A stretch of DNA of 40,093 nt from a virus. Below, in pieces: positions 1 through 8,185 of this stretch (the stretch's first letter is position 1; each line of letters opens with the position of its first letter). Both the position numbers and the translations under genes were made by a program. A model generated the notes under the pieces. It saw only the letters and a program-made list of their open reading frames with translations, was not told the origin of the DNA and did not search any database. The DNA lies in IMG/VR virus record IMGVR_UViG_3300025781_000020, positions 1 to 40,093 of that record, one strand, 5' to 3'.

Positions 1-1
1 C

Positions 2-406
2 CGTATGTCTGGTATTGGACACCCAGGAAAAATGCCAGTAACTGCTGACTGCTCAGCCTTTGTCACCCTCTGCTACAACTGGGCTGGTGCTCCTGATCCA
101 AATGCTCAAAGCTACAACCACACCGGCTACACCGGCACACTTCTGGCACACGGAACCAAGATTGCCCTCAAAGATGTTCTTCCAGGAGACGTAATCGTTT
201 ATGGCCCAGGAACCGGCTGGCACACAGCACTTGTCGTAGACGTGTCTGGTGCAAATGCAAAAAACCCCCTCACGGTGTCCCATGGACAGGCCGGAGATCC
301 GAGCTATTGCCACGTCAATCAGGATGGTCGTTTGCCACAGACCTACCTACGCTTTAATACTTCTGCAATTAATGCTCAATCAATTCACACACCACCTGCA
401 AAGTAG
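2..406 (+). CDS. NlpC/P60- or CHAP-like peptidoglycan hydrolase, 5'-truncated
   Basis: The reading frame is already open at the window edge, so the true start is probably upstream; the first visible Met is at position 5. Numbered from that Met, Cys16 sits in ADCSAFV, the usual nucleophile context of NlpC/P60 and CHAP cysteine peptidases. His73 in GWHTALVVD and His93 in VSHGQ are good candidates for the rest of the catalytic set. The fold cuts peptide bonds in peptidoglycan. No signal peptide or cell-wall-binding repeat is visible, but the N-terminus is missing. It lies directly before virion genes and is slightly richer in GC than its neighbours, so it could be the endolysin or a virion-associated wall hydrolase; the sequence does not decide. 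The enzyme class is fairly sure, the precise role less so. Confidence 0.75.
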   Translation, partial: RMSGIGHPGKMPVTADCSAFVTLCYNWAGAPDPNAQSYNHTGYTGTLLAHGTKIALKDVLPGDVIVYGPGTGWHTALVVDVSGANAKNPLTVSHGQAGDPSYCHVNQDGRLPQTYLRFNTSAINAQSIHTPPAK

Positions 407-411
407 GATAA

Positions 412-1359
412 ATGACTAATCGTTATCGTGCTAATTTCTATTCAGGCGTTGTCAGTGGTATAGTTTCTACAAGTCAGTTAACAATTACTGGTACTGGCTT
501 CCCTAACCTGACCATTCCAGCTAACCAATACATGGCAATTACTTTAGCCCCTGGCTATTATGGTACTACTATTGCACCAGAAATTGTTTATATTGGTCCT
601 GGAACTACTTCAACTGTTGCACAAGTTGTTCAAAGAGGTGCTGAAGGATCAATTGCTATTACTGGGACAAACATTCCATGGGTAGCTGGTCCTACACCCA
701 CTGACTTTGACGTATCAAATCTTACTGCTACTGGTACTTTGTCGTTAAGTGGTACTGGTGGTATAGCAGTTAGTGGAACAGCCAATTTTACTAATTTTAC
801 AATTGCAAATAATGCTGTAGCAACTTTTAGTGGAGTTACTATTTCTGGTATTCCTAAGGGAAGAATGTATGCTTCAAGCGGCACATTAGTACCAAGTGGT
901 TCAGTGGGAACTGCAGTTGGTACTACTGTTACTGGTACTTATGGTTTTACAACCGGTGGTGTTACACTCGCAGCCTTTAGTGGTTCTAGTACAAAACTTG
1001 TTGTTCCAACAGCCGGTTATTATCAAATTAATGCATCAGTTGGTCTCAGTGCCAGTGGTGGTTCAAACCCTATAGTTGCAGGTGTTTATGGACTTCAAAT
1101 TGGTGTTTATAGTAATGCTAACATTAGTGGTGGTGCCACAAATACTGGATATTACATTGGTGCAAACAACTACATAGCAGCAAGTGGAACTCCAGGTATT
1201 TACCCTGAAACCATCGTATTTTCAGACATTCTTTACTTGGGTGCTAACTATGGATTAAACCTTGTAGTAACTAGCGCATCAGGATCTAATTATGTTATAG
1301 CTGGATCAGTTAATGGTCCGCAAACAACATATCTCTCACTATCTTATATTGGTAGTTAA
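412..1359 (+). CDS. Virion fibre or head-fibre protein with C1q/TNF-like C-terminal head
   Basis: This is a 315-residue Gly/Ser/Thr/Ala-rich beta protein. The last 130 or so residues read like a C1q/TNF-type jelly-roll trimer head: an STKLVVPTAGYYQINASV strand pattern, a later SGSNYVIAGSV strand, and a terminal TYLSLSYIGS strand. Such domains tip phage fibres and head fibres and bind surfaces. The region before it (about residues 100-150) holds short repeats such as TATGTLSLSGTG and GGIAVSGTANF that could form a repetitive beta shaft. There are 13 Ser-Gly dipeptides. The gene starts five bases after the hydrolase stop. The family call rests on pattern recognition; a host-binding or decoration role is inference. 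Confidence 0.5.
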   Translation: MTNRYRANFYSGVVSGIVSTSQLTITGTGFPNLTIPANQYMAITLAPGYYGTTIAPEIVYIGPGTTSTVAQVVQRGAEGSIAITGTNIPWVAGPTPTDFDVSNLTATGTLSLSGTGGIAVSGTANFTNFTIANNAVATFSGVTISGIPKGRMYASSGTLVPSGSVGTAVGTTVTGTYGFTTGGVTLAAFSGSSTKLVVPTAGYYQINASVGLSASGGSNPIVAGVYGLQIGVYSNANISGGATNTGYYIGANNYIAASGTPGIYPETIVFSDILYLGANYGLNLVVTSASGSNYVIAGSVNGPQTTYLSLSYIGS

Positions 1360-1362
1360 TTA

Positions 1363-2226
1363 ATGAGACAACGTCCCATACCACAATATGCTGCAGAGCC
1401 AGTTGGTATAACAACGTATGTCAGCGGTACTTTATCAGATCCTGATAATCAATACGTTTGGCTTAGTATTACAAACTCTGATAATGGAGTAGTAGTTTTA
1501 GCTTCTGGACAAGCCACTTATGAAAGTTTGGGTACGTATCAATATACTTTGAACTCAAACCAGACTTCAATCCAAGGTAATTACACTGTTATCTGGAATT
1601 ATTCTATTAACGGAAGTCCAAGAATATATCAAGATAATTTTGTTATTACTGATCAAATGCCTTATTGGAGCAATCTAGATACTCAAACTCGTCAAATGGT
1701 TACCAATATTGTTCACCGATTAGACAAAAGTTTTGATAGTACATCGGGTGGACCATACTTGCAAGAACTACAACAAAGTGGTTTTATGATGTATGAAGAA
1801 GTAGCTATGGTTATGCAAGACGAAACCATGGATTATATCAATTTTGAATTCCAACCTATATTTAGCCCAGCTTATGAAGTTGGTATGAATGCTACTGTGC
1901 CATTCCCAACTACTTATTACGGGGTATTGGCTACACAGACGTATGCTCACTTTCTAAAACACATTGCCCGTAACTACATCGAACAACCTACTCCAAATGG
2001 TATGAATGCTGCCTGGATGGACCGTAGAGACTACTACAACCGTTGGTGGCAACTTTACCTATTTGACAAAGAAGTTGCTGATAAGCAGCTTCGTCAAATG
2101 AAACGTCAATACATGGTTGGATCTAAGCGAAGCCTTCTTGTTGCTGGTGGTCTTATTCCACGCATGTTCACAAACCCAGCACGTCCTCACTTCCAGTACG
2201 CTGCTGTAAACATGGGTGGAGCATAG
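1363..2226 (+). CDS. Virion protein, putative head-tail connector with N-terminal Ig-like domain
   Basis: I do not recognise a named family. The first 95 or so residues have an alternating beta pattern (TYVSGTLSDPDNQYVWLSI, then a YTLNSNQTSIQGNYTVIWNYS run) like a bacterial Ig-like or Big-type domain. The remainder is mixed and richer in aromatic and charged residues (RRDYYNRWWQLYLFDKE), more like a structural core. It lies between a fibre-like gene and a run of small neck-type proteins just before the tail sheath, so a neck/connector or portal-vertex-associated role is reasonable. The start is an ATG four bases after the preceding stop. The virion role is inferred from context. Confidence 0.45.
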   Translation: MRQRPIPQYAAEPVGITTYVSGTLSDPDNQYVWLSITNSDNGVVVLASGQATYESLGTYQYTLNSNQTSIQGNYTVIWNYSINGSPRIYQDNFVITDQMPYWSNLDTQTRQMVTNIVHRLDKSFDSTSGGPYLQELQQSGFMMYEEVAMVMQDETMDYINFEFQPIFSPAYEVGMNATVPFPTTYYGVLATQTYAHFLKHIARNYIEQPTPNGMNAAWMDRRDYYNRWWQLYLFDKEVADKQLRQMKRQYMVGSKRSLLVAGGLIPRMFTNPARPHFQYAAVNMGGA

Positions 2227-2227
2227 T

Positions 2228-2917
2228 GTGTCAGGTATCGATCCACAGCCAGGTCCAGTAGTATCAGGTACGGGTACAGGACTTAATTATCAAGTTGAAA
2301 GTCCACTTCTTGTTGTAAAACAGAAAGATATTTGGGCACAAACCAACCAACAAAGATTCCATGATGAAACCCTGCAATGGTTTGGGGAAGAAATTATTGT
2401 TCGTCAACTTTGGCGTGCAGAAGATGCTGCCCTTGGTTTAGTCACTTATTGTCTAACTTGCCAGGATAGTCCAAACCCTTCTCAGCCTACTGCAAGCGTC
2501 CAAAGTCGTGTCAGCAGTGTTTATCGTCAAACTGGTAATAGCTACTGCCCAGACTGCTTTGGAACCACGTTTACAGGCGGTTTTAAGAATGTCTGCTACC
2601 ACCTCTATATGTTGGCCGCAGACACCCCTCAAATCCGTTCTAACCTCACTACAGGGCAATTCTGGAAGAACAACCCACAAGTCCAATTAAGCTGGTATCC
2701 AGAGATTAGAACCGGTGACCTTGTTGTACGTGTAAACCAGTGGAATCAAGGAACACCAACTTCACTTGGTGAACGATTCCAGGTTAGTGCAGTTACTCCA
2801 CAAAGCATTCGTACTGGTCCTGGAATCAGTTACAACACAACAACATATGTAAATCAAACATGTACTTTGGAAAATGTATTCCCAAGTAGTCCCTACTACA
2901 ACGTACCGGTAATATGA
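2228..2917 (+). CDS. Putative neck/connector protein with a Cys4 zinc-knuckle pattern
   Basis: The frame is open from a GTG at 2216, but I prefer the GTG at 2228. It follows the upstream stop, and the purine-rich GGTGGAG just before it can serve as a ribosome-binding site at about 6-7 bases. The product is about 229 residues. Two CxxC pairs are visible, TYCLTCQD and SYCPDCFG, about 35 residues apart, which suggests a structural zinc site. The C-terminal half is beta-rich (RTGDLVVRVNQW, GERFQVSAV). No family was recognised. The position, after a connector-like gene and before the tail terminator and sheath genes, suggests a head-tail joining protein. The CxxC pairs are observed; the role is inferred. 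Confidence 0.45.
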   Translation: MSGIDPQPGPVVSGTGTGLNYQVESPLLVVKQKDIWAQTNQQRFHDETLQWFGEEIIVRQLWRAEDAALGLVTYCLTCQDSPNPSQPTASVQSRVSSVYRQTGNSYCPDCFGTTFTGGFKNVCYHLYMLAADTPQIRSNLTTGQFWKNNPQVQLSWYPEIRTGDLVVRVNQWNQGTPTSLGERFQVSAVTPQSIRTGPGISYNTTTYVNQTCTLENVFPSSPYYNVPVI

Positions 2918-3444
2918 GCGAATTAGACAATATGGTTCCAGTCCCGGAATTTGTTACCCAACAAATTTCTCGTAGAGCTGTAGAAATTGCTCAAATTATT
3001 GGACCACGTAAAACCGGTGAAGGTCTTACAAGTCTTACGCCATATTGGGATATTGGCGTTATTGGAATGCAATTTCCAGATAACAAAGATTACATGATAG
3101 ATTTGGATCAAGGCATCAAAGAACACCCAATGGAAGAATTGGCAGGTAAAATTATTCCTGTAAGAAGTCCTGGTGGAACGTTATATTTTCGTAGAGCAAG
3201 CGCCGACACTATTGGAAAAGTTCCGATAATCAATAGATCAGCTAAAAGCGGAAGAATAACTGATGGGAAACCAGAGTGGATGTATCCAGCAAAAACTGGT
3301 TTAAATTTTATTCAACGTTCATTGCAAATGAGTGTAGATGAATGGTCTAGAAATGCAAGATCTACCAATATTGTAGAAATGTTGCTCCACACACGATTAA
3401 AAAATGATGTCAGCATGGTTATATACGGCAGAGAGTTAGCTTAA
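2914..3444 (+). CDS. Small neck or head-completion protein (unrecognised)
   Basis: A 176-residue protein whose ATG overlaps the previous stop (ATGA), so it is probably translationally coupled. It begins acidic and helical and then carries a basic stretch (IIPVRSPGGTLYFRRASA) and a C-terminal helical region with several Arg residues. Size and position between a connector-like gene and a tail-terminator candidate match small head-tail joining proteins of contractile-tailed phages. I see no diagnostic motif and give no family name. Confidence 0.4.
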   Translation: MSELDNMVPVPEFVTQQISRRAVEIAQIIGPRKTGEGLTSLTPYWDIGVIGMQFPDNKDYMIDLDQGIKEHPMEELAGKIIPVRSPGGTLYFRRASADTIGKVPIINRSAKSGRITDGKPEWMYPAKTGLNFIQRSLQMSVDEWSRNARSTNIVEMLLHTRLKNDVSMVIYGRELA

Positions 3445-3445
3445 T

Positions 3446-4126
3446 ATGTTTATTACAGCAGTTAAAACAGCTATAGTAGAAGCACTGGATGCAGGATTTA
3501 ATGCTATTCATGTTGGAACACCATCAGATACAAGTCTTGATCTTACTCCTAATAGTATAACTATTGAGTATCCGCAAGAGTTAGTAGCGTGGCCAACTAT
3601 TCTTGTGCAATTTCGAGCAAGCAAAGTTCAATGGTTTGGTTTAAACCCTGACACTTACTCTATTGCTCCAAGTGGTGTTGTAATTAGTGGAACCACTTAT
3701 CCTGGTGACATTGTAGACCGGTCTGGGTATTTTGAAGGCAGTATCGATCTACAAATTATGGCTATGCACTCTGAAGAACGTGACCGATTAATGGATAGCG
3801 TTTCCAACCTTATTCTTATGGGTCCTGGAAGTGCTGGAAGTTACGCTTTCTACAACAGCATTTATAATAATTCGTTGATTGGTCTTACCTTGTTGCCTAG
3901 TACTTATAGCAATTTAGGTGACAGCATCAGTGCAGGAACACCATTTAGTCCTGAAGAATTAACTTATGAAGCCAGTATTCGCATTAATTGTATTGGCGAT
4001 TTTTACGCTACAAAATACGACTATGGCGTACCACAAATTACCTCAATTGCTGCTTCTGGAACTCCATATTACCCGTCTGTTTCTTCTTTATACCAGCCGG
4101 GAACACCTTGGTACCCAGTCGCTTAA
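3446..4126 (+). CDS. Putative tail terminator / tail completion protein
   Basis: A 226-residue protein encoded immediately upstream of the sheath gene, where contractile phages often place the tail terminator. It opens with a helix (ITAVKTAIVEALDAGF), followed by a beta-rich core with EGSIDLQIMAMHSEERDRLMDSVSNLI. That arrangement, a strand of the type 'sidlqi' then a helix with E/R/D residues, is typical of tail-terminator-like folds. Four Ser-Gly dipeptides occur, two in a loop-like insert (SIAPSGVVISGTTYPGD). The family assignment is by fold impression and synteny only. Confidence 0.45.
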   Translation: MFITAVKTAIVEALDAGFNAIHVGTPSDTSLDLTPNSITIEYPQELVAWPTILVQFRASKVQWFGLNPDTYSIAPSGVVISGTTYPGDIVDRSGYFEGSIDLQIMAMHSEERDRLMDSVSNLILMGPGSAGSYAFYNSIYNNSLIGLTLLPSTYSNLGDSISAGTPFSPEELTYEASIRINCIGDFYATKYDYGVPQITSIAASGTPYYPSVSSLYQPGTPWYPVA

Positions 4127-4191
4127 TAAAACTATCAAAAGAAGTGTTGTAAAACTACGCAGATTCTGCATAAGACCGTGAAGGAGAATGT

Positions 4192-5745
4192 ATGCCTATT
4201 TCCAACTACGTTATACCAGGAGTTTATGTATCCCAGTCGGGTACATCGCTATCTACTGTTAATAACAACAATCTCAACATTGCTATCGTTGCTGACCAGC
4301 CTACCCCAGGTGCTACTACTGACACATTTACTGTTGCCGTACCAACAAGTGGAACAGTTATTGGTCAACTTACAACCCCAATGGTTAACACCACATCAAC
4401 TGGTGCTTACGCCTCTTACTCTGGTTTTACAGTAACTTGGGCAAGCGGTAATACTACCGTTACTGGTACTTACGGTGTTAACTTTAATATTTCTACACCT
4501 AGCGGTGGACCCTACAGTTACTTAACTACAAGTGGTATCAGTGCTTCTACAGGACTTCCTAGTGGAACAATTGGTATTACTTATGGTCACGCATGGGGTG
4601 CTTACGGTACTTACTACAGTTTTAACAATCTTTCACAAGTTGTTGGTGCAGCTGTTAGCGGTACAACTGTTCTTAACCCAGCTACTCTAGCTGCTCAATT
4701 TGCTTTCCAAAATGGTGCTAGCACTGTAAGTGTTATGCCAGTTGCCAGAATTTCATCTTCAGGAACTGGTCCAGCAGCATACAATGACTGGGCACGTGTA
4801 TTTGTTGCAACTAGCGGAACTACAAGTGACCCAACTTACTTAATGAACCTTGTTGGTGTCGATGTTATCGTTCCACTCTATTCATTTGTAAGTACAAGTG
4901 GTGCAACTGCTGGTCAAATCATTCCTTATGGTGCAAGCACAGTGGCAAGTGGAATCAATACTTACCTCAACAACCAACAACAATACGGAATTCTACAACG
5001 TGCTTTTGTAGGTGTAGATGGTACTGCTAATGGCGTTACTGCTTCTCAAATGCAAGCATTGGCTAGTGGTTTCAACAGCACACGCGTTACACTTTCATAC
5101 CCACCAGTAATCAATTACAACCCTGGTTTTAATCCAACTACTGGTTTGAGCACTGCAAGTTTTAACATTCCAGGATACTACGTTGCAGCAGCTTTGGCTG
5201 GTCTTTACACTGGACAACCAACTGTAGCAACTCCAATTACTAATAAGAACGTTAATGGTTTCAATTCAATTCCTAATCAAATTAGTGATGTTGATGCAGC
5301 CACCAACTACTTAACTTATGGTGTTACTGTTGTACGCCAAAAGCGTGACGGTTATTTCTGGGTTTACCAGGGATTAACCACAAACACTACTTCGTGGGTA
5401 ACTCAAGAAATTTCTATTAATGCTATCAGTGACCAACTTGCCAAAGCTGTAAAATCTGATCTTGTTAATAGCAAGCTTATTGGTGGCCCACTTACCAATG
5501 TGACTTCTGCAGCCGTTCTAGGTACTGTACAAGCAACATTGACTAATCAATTGAGCAATGGCCTTATCCAAGCTTATCAAAACTTGGCATTGTCGCTCAA
5601 CCCAGCTACACCAACAACCGTAAACGTCACATTCCAATATGCTCCGACATATCCGATTAACTACATCCAGGTTACAATGAGTCTAAACACTCAAACTGGT
5701 ACTGTAATTACTCAGAATGCTCAGAGTAACTTTGTAGTCTACTAG
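4192..5745 (+). CDS. Contractile tail sheath protein
   Basis: Sheath subunits polymerise around the tail tube and contract at infection. The N-terminus (YVIPGVYVSQSG) is the usual sheath start. The last 200 residues match the conserved sheath C-domain: GYFWVYQGLTTNT with WVTQEISINAISDQLAKAV, a following helix, and a final pair of strands ending TGTVITQNAQSNFVVY. Length (517) is in the normal range for a phage sheath. A strong ribosome-binding site (AAGGAGAA) precedes the ATG in a 65-base spacer that also holds a short palindrome (GCAGATTCTGC, 4159-4169). Thirteen Ser-Gly dipeptides are concentrated in the less conserved N-terminal two-thirds. This is the clearest indicator that the phage is a myovirus. 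Confidence 0.9.
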   Translation: MPISNYVIPGVYVSQSGTSLSTVNNNNLNIAIVADQPTPGATTDTFTVAVPTSGTVIGQLTTPMVNTTSTGAYASYSGFTVTWASGNTTVTGTYGVNFNISTPSGGPYSYLTTSGISASTGLPSGTIGITYGHAWGAYGTYYSFNNLSQVVGAAVSGTTVLNPATLAAQFAFQNGASTVSVMPVARISSSGTGPAAYNDWARVFVATSGTTSDPTYLMNLVGVDVIVPLYSFVSTSGATAGQIIPYGASTVASGINTYLNNQQQYGILQRAFVGVDGTANGVTASQMQALASGFNSTRVTLSYPPVINYNPGFNPTTGLSTASFNIPGYYVAAALAGLYTGQPTVATPITNKNVNGFNSIPNQISDVDAATNYLTYGVTVVRQKRDGYFWVYQGLTTNTTSWVTQEISINAISDQLAKAVKSDLVNSKLIGGPLTNVTSAAVLGTVQATLTNQLSNGLIQAYQNLALSLNPATPTTVNVTFQYAPTYPINYIQVTMSLNTQTGTVITQNAQSNFVVY

Positions 5746-5753
5746 GAGAAAAA

Positions 5754-6227
5754 ATGGCAAAGTCTACTTTCCGTGTAGGTGGAGGATATACAGCGTTCGT
5801 ATACAATGGTCAACCATTGATTTACGCACAGGTAATTAACGAACGCGCTCCTCAACCTGTAAACACACCACAACCGATTCAACCACTTGATTCGCCATAT
5901 CCTATTGAAATCGCATTGCCAATTGCTCTAAATGCTGGAGCACTTGAAATTACATTCTTGGAACAATGGAATGCGGAAGTCTGGGCTCAGCTTGGTGGAG
6001 AATTTACAACTGCCAGTGACCTCCTTGATGTTTTCAAGGCCCAGTTGGCACAGGGTGAAGTAACCTGTATCAAGGTCATTAATAAGCCTGACGGTACTCA
6101 GCGCAAGATTGTGTACCAGGGCTGTGTCGTTACCAATGTGACCATTGATGAAATGATTCAAATTGGTACAATGACAATCCCAAAAATTATCACAATCACG
6201 TATCGTTCAAGAAAAGAACTGCTCTAA
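5754..6227 (+). CDS. Tail tube protein
   Basis: A 157-residue protein directly downstream of the sheath, with a ribosome-binding site (AGGAG) eight bases from its ATG. Sheath-then-tube order is standard in contractile tails. The sequence is compact and beta-rich with one helix (TTASDLLDVFKAQLAQGE), and then KIVYQGCVVTNVTIDEM followed by TMTIPKIITITYRSRKEL, as in tube proteins that stack into hexameric rings. It has no Ser-Gly dipeptides, in contrast to the sheath around it. Tube proteins are buried beneath the sheath. Confidence 0.8.
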   Translation: MAKSTFRVGGGYTAFVYNGQPLIYAQVINERAPQPVNTPQPIQPLDSPYPIEIALPIALNAGALEITFLEQWNAEVWAQLGGEFTTASDLLDVFKAQLAQGEVTCIKVINKPDGTQRKIVYQGCVVTNVTIDEMIQIGTMTIPKIITITYRSRKELL

Positions 6228-6243
6228 GAAAGGTAAACTTAAA

Positions 6244-7215
6244 ATGTCTGCACGTTCATTTGTAATCCAACTCCAAGCCGGTGTTGGACAAGCTATTCTC
6301 CCGGATCACCGTAAGATGATCCCTGGAGTCCAATATGTAGTAGATGCTGAGACATTCTCAAAGATTAGCCTAGGTGCTCGTCAGAATGTTATTAGCGTTG
6401 TTTCAGTTAACCTGGACACCACTACAGCAACTACAGGTTACGTACCTGCTCAATCTTCAACTGGAATTAACGCCCAGATTAGCCCACTTACTCTGCTCAC
6501 TAGCGTAAGCCCAACTGCCACATCATTCAGCCTTGCTGGATTTGCTGCTCAGGGTTACTCAGCTGGTGGAGAAGACGGTACTAACACTGGTGCTCAATTT
6601 GCTAATGCAACCCTATCTGGTGATGCCACAAGCGTCACACTTATTGGTCCAGACGGTTCACGTTTTGCACTTGCTTACAACGGTACTGCTTCTACCATCT
6701 CTGGTGGTTGGGCTACTGTATGGCAGGACTACAATAACCGTTACATCTCAACTGCTTCTGGTATCAGCTTGCTAGTTAAGGTTGATGGTCTTGGAACTTC
6801 TTACCCTGTAAGTGTTAACACAACACTTTCTGGTACAGGTGGTAACGTTGTTACTGTTGGTACTAAGGCTGGTGAATTTGCTGGAATTGCTCTAGTTAAC
6901 ATCCCAGCTGGTAACTTTGGATTTGTTCAAATCGAAGGTACTTGCCCTAAGGCTGCCGTTGCTTCTGGTGTAGCTGTTGGTGCAACAGTTGCTGTAAGCG
7001 GTTCAAGCAACGCTGGTTACCTAGCTGTTCCAACTAACACTACTGCTTCTGTAAGCAGCCTTGGTGTTGTAACTGGTACTGCTCTTGCTAACAACGTTGT
7101 AGGTACAGTTCTTACTGCTCCTGCTTCAGGTACTAACGGTCAATTCTTCGCAACAATTGACCTTCGTAGCCGTAGGGTTAAGAAGCCTTACGTCCGAGTG
7201 CTTAACAAAAACTAG
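6244..7215 (+). CDS. Abundant virion protein, possible decoration or tail protein
   Basis: A 323-residue Ala/Gly/Ser/Thr-rich protein with smooth codon usage like the sheath and tube, suggesting high expression. The C-terminal third (AGEFAGIALVNIPAGNFGFVQ, then GVAVGATVAVSGSSNAGYL) recalls the repeated beta-hairpin layout of DUF2190/fibre-decoration domains. The extreme C-terminus is basic (RSRRVKKPYVRVLNKN). Seven Ser-Gly dipeptides. The location after the tube gene would also allow a second tube-like or tail-surface protein. The role is unproven; presence in the virion is inferred from context. Confidence 0.45.
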   Translation: MSARSFVIQLQAGVGQAILPDHRKMIPGVQYVVDAETFSKISLGARQNVISVVSVNLDTTTATTGYVPAQSSTGINAQISPLTLLTSVSPTATSFSLAGFAAQGYSAGGEDGTNTGAQFANATLSGDATSVTLIGPDGSRFALAYNGTASTISGGWATVWQDYNNRYISTASGISLLVKVDGLGTSYPVSVNTTLSGTGGNVVTVGTKAGEFAGIALVNIPAGNFGFVQIEGTCPKAAVASGVAVGATVAVSGSSNAGYLAVPTNTTASVSSLGVVTGTALANNVVGTVLTAPASGTNGQFFATIDLRSRRVKKPYVRVLNKN

Positions 7216-7230
7216 TTAAATCAACTGGTA

Positions 7231-7242
7231 GGCCGAAAGGCC
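7231..7242 (+). other. Small GGCC-GAAA-GGCC hairpin in a gene gap
   Basis: In the gap after the abundant virion gene, GGCC at 7231-7234 and GGCC at 7239-7242 can pair around a GAAA tetraloop of the very stable GNRA class. Two further pairs are possible outside a one-base bulge. There is no U-run after it, so it is not a typical intrinsic terminator. It could protect or attenuate mRNA between a highly expressed gene and the less abundant tail chaperones. Confidence 0.45.
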
Positions 7243-7259
7243 CTAGATCCAAAGGTAAC

Positions 7260-7784
7260 ATGACAACAGACATTGAAAACGGATGGGGAATTGAAGACCT
7301 TCCTCAGACCGAAAGTAAGGGGATTGATGCATTCCCTAACGAGTGGAAAGACGAGTTTGAAGGTTTACTATTTCTTGGTAAACTAGAAAAAGAAGTAGAT
7401 CGTATTCCTTATCACAAGTTCGTGGTAAGGACGCTAACGATCAATGAAAAGTTAGAAGTTAGTCTACTGGCTAAACCATTTATTGAAACGATCGGTTACG
7501 GTCGTGCTTACAAGGCTTCTGTAGTAGCAGCTGGCCTTATTAGTGTAGATGGCCGTGATATGGTACCTCTTAGTAAAGGTATTAATGTCATTAGACAAAA
7601 GTATGAGTATATTGTTAACAACTGGTATGACACCGTTATCGATATTCTTTATGAAGAAATTGAAATGCTGGAAACCAAAGTTATTTTTATACTTCAAGAA
7701 TTAAATATCATTGAACCTCTTGTTCGTCAAAGCGTATTTGAGCAAACTGAAGAGGAAAATGATACCCCAAAAGGTGGGAAGTAG
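7260..7784 (+). CDS. Tail assembly chaperone, short (unshifted) product
   Basis: Tail assembly chaperones coat the tape measure during tail building and are discarded. This 174-residue, acidic, helix-rich protein lies two genes upstream of the tape measure, the fixed chaperone position in long-tailed phages. It ends just after the slippery heptamer C CCA AAA at 7766-7772, where a fraction of ribosomes should slip by -1 into the next frame. The unshifted product ends DTPKGGK. The identity rests on position and the frameshift signal rather than sequence similarity. Confidence 0.75.
   Translation: MTTDIENGWGIEDLPQTESKGIDAFPNEWKDEFEGLLFLGKLEKEVDRIPYHKFVVRTLTINEKLEVSLLAKPFIETIGYGRAYKASVVAAGLISVDGRDMVPLSKGINVIRQKYEYIVNNWYDTVIDILYEEIEMLETKVIFILQELNIIEPLVRQSVFEQTEEENDTPKGGK
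7766..7772 (+). promoter_or_regulatory. Programmed -1 ribosomal frameshift site (C CCA AAA)
   Basis: In the reading frame of the upstream chaperone the codons are ACC CCA AAA GGT. The heptamer C CCA AAA fits the X XXY YYZ rule exactly (CCC then AAA, Z = A). After slipping by -1, ribosomes read AGG TGG GAA GTA and continue without a stop for ten codons into the ATG of the next gene, which is exactly in that frame. An SD-like AGAGGA lies nine bases upstream (7751-7756), the spacing that stimulates -1 shifting in bacterial dnaX. The predicted fusion is 308 residues. Confidence 0.85.
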
Positions 7785-7801
7785 ATCCTTACGTTATTGA
7801 G

Positions 7802-8185
7802 ATGAGCGAGTTAGCTTATCTTCGAGGTTTACTAAACCAAGCTGATCTTAATTCAGTTCAAGAAGCCATGCTTTCTGCTGTGATTCGTCGCAACAAAAAA
7901 GAAGAAATTGATTTTGAGACTGCAAAGTTTGAACAAATGATGTTTATTAATAATCCTTCATTGTATAAAGATTACATGGAAAATAAGCAACAACAAGAAA
8001 TAAGTGGCAATGATGGTGTTCAATGGATGGCACCTGAAAGTATTGAAGAAGCTGCAGAACTTATGGACATGTTTAGCGACATTGATAAACAGCTTAAAGA
8101 AATGGATAATGAACCCATTGCACAGGTTAATTTCTTAGATGCATTGGGTGGTATTAATTTAGACGAGATTGGAGATGATGAATAA
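7802..8185 (+). CDS. Tail assembly chaperone, frameshift extension
   Basis: This frame (127 residues from its own ATG) is best read as the C-terminal part of a 308-residue fusion produced by -1 frameshifting at 7766-7772; the frame is open from 7772 onward. Its own ATG has only a weak upstream purine patch (ATTGAG), which supports translation mainly by fusion. The protein is acidic and helical (ETAKFEQMMFINNPSLYKDY and a tail rich in Asp and Glu), as usual for the T part of G/GT chaperones, which binds the tape measure. It overlaps the tape measure start by one base (TAATG). Confidence 0.75.
   Translation: MSELAYLRGLLNQADLNSVQEAMLSAVIRRNKKEEIDFETAKFEQMMFINNPSLYKDYMENKQQQEISGNDGVQWMAPESIEEAAELMDMFSDIDKQLKEMDNEPIAQVNFLDALGGINLDEIGDDE

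Noticed and set aside
53-313. Minus-strand frames throughout, for example 53-313, 630-884, 24102-24351, 29390-29798
   Set aside because: All lie inside well-supported + strand genes, show no binding site or context of their own, and match the antisense shadow expected of biased codon use.
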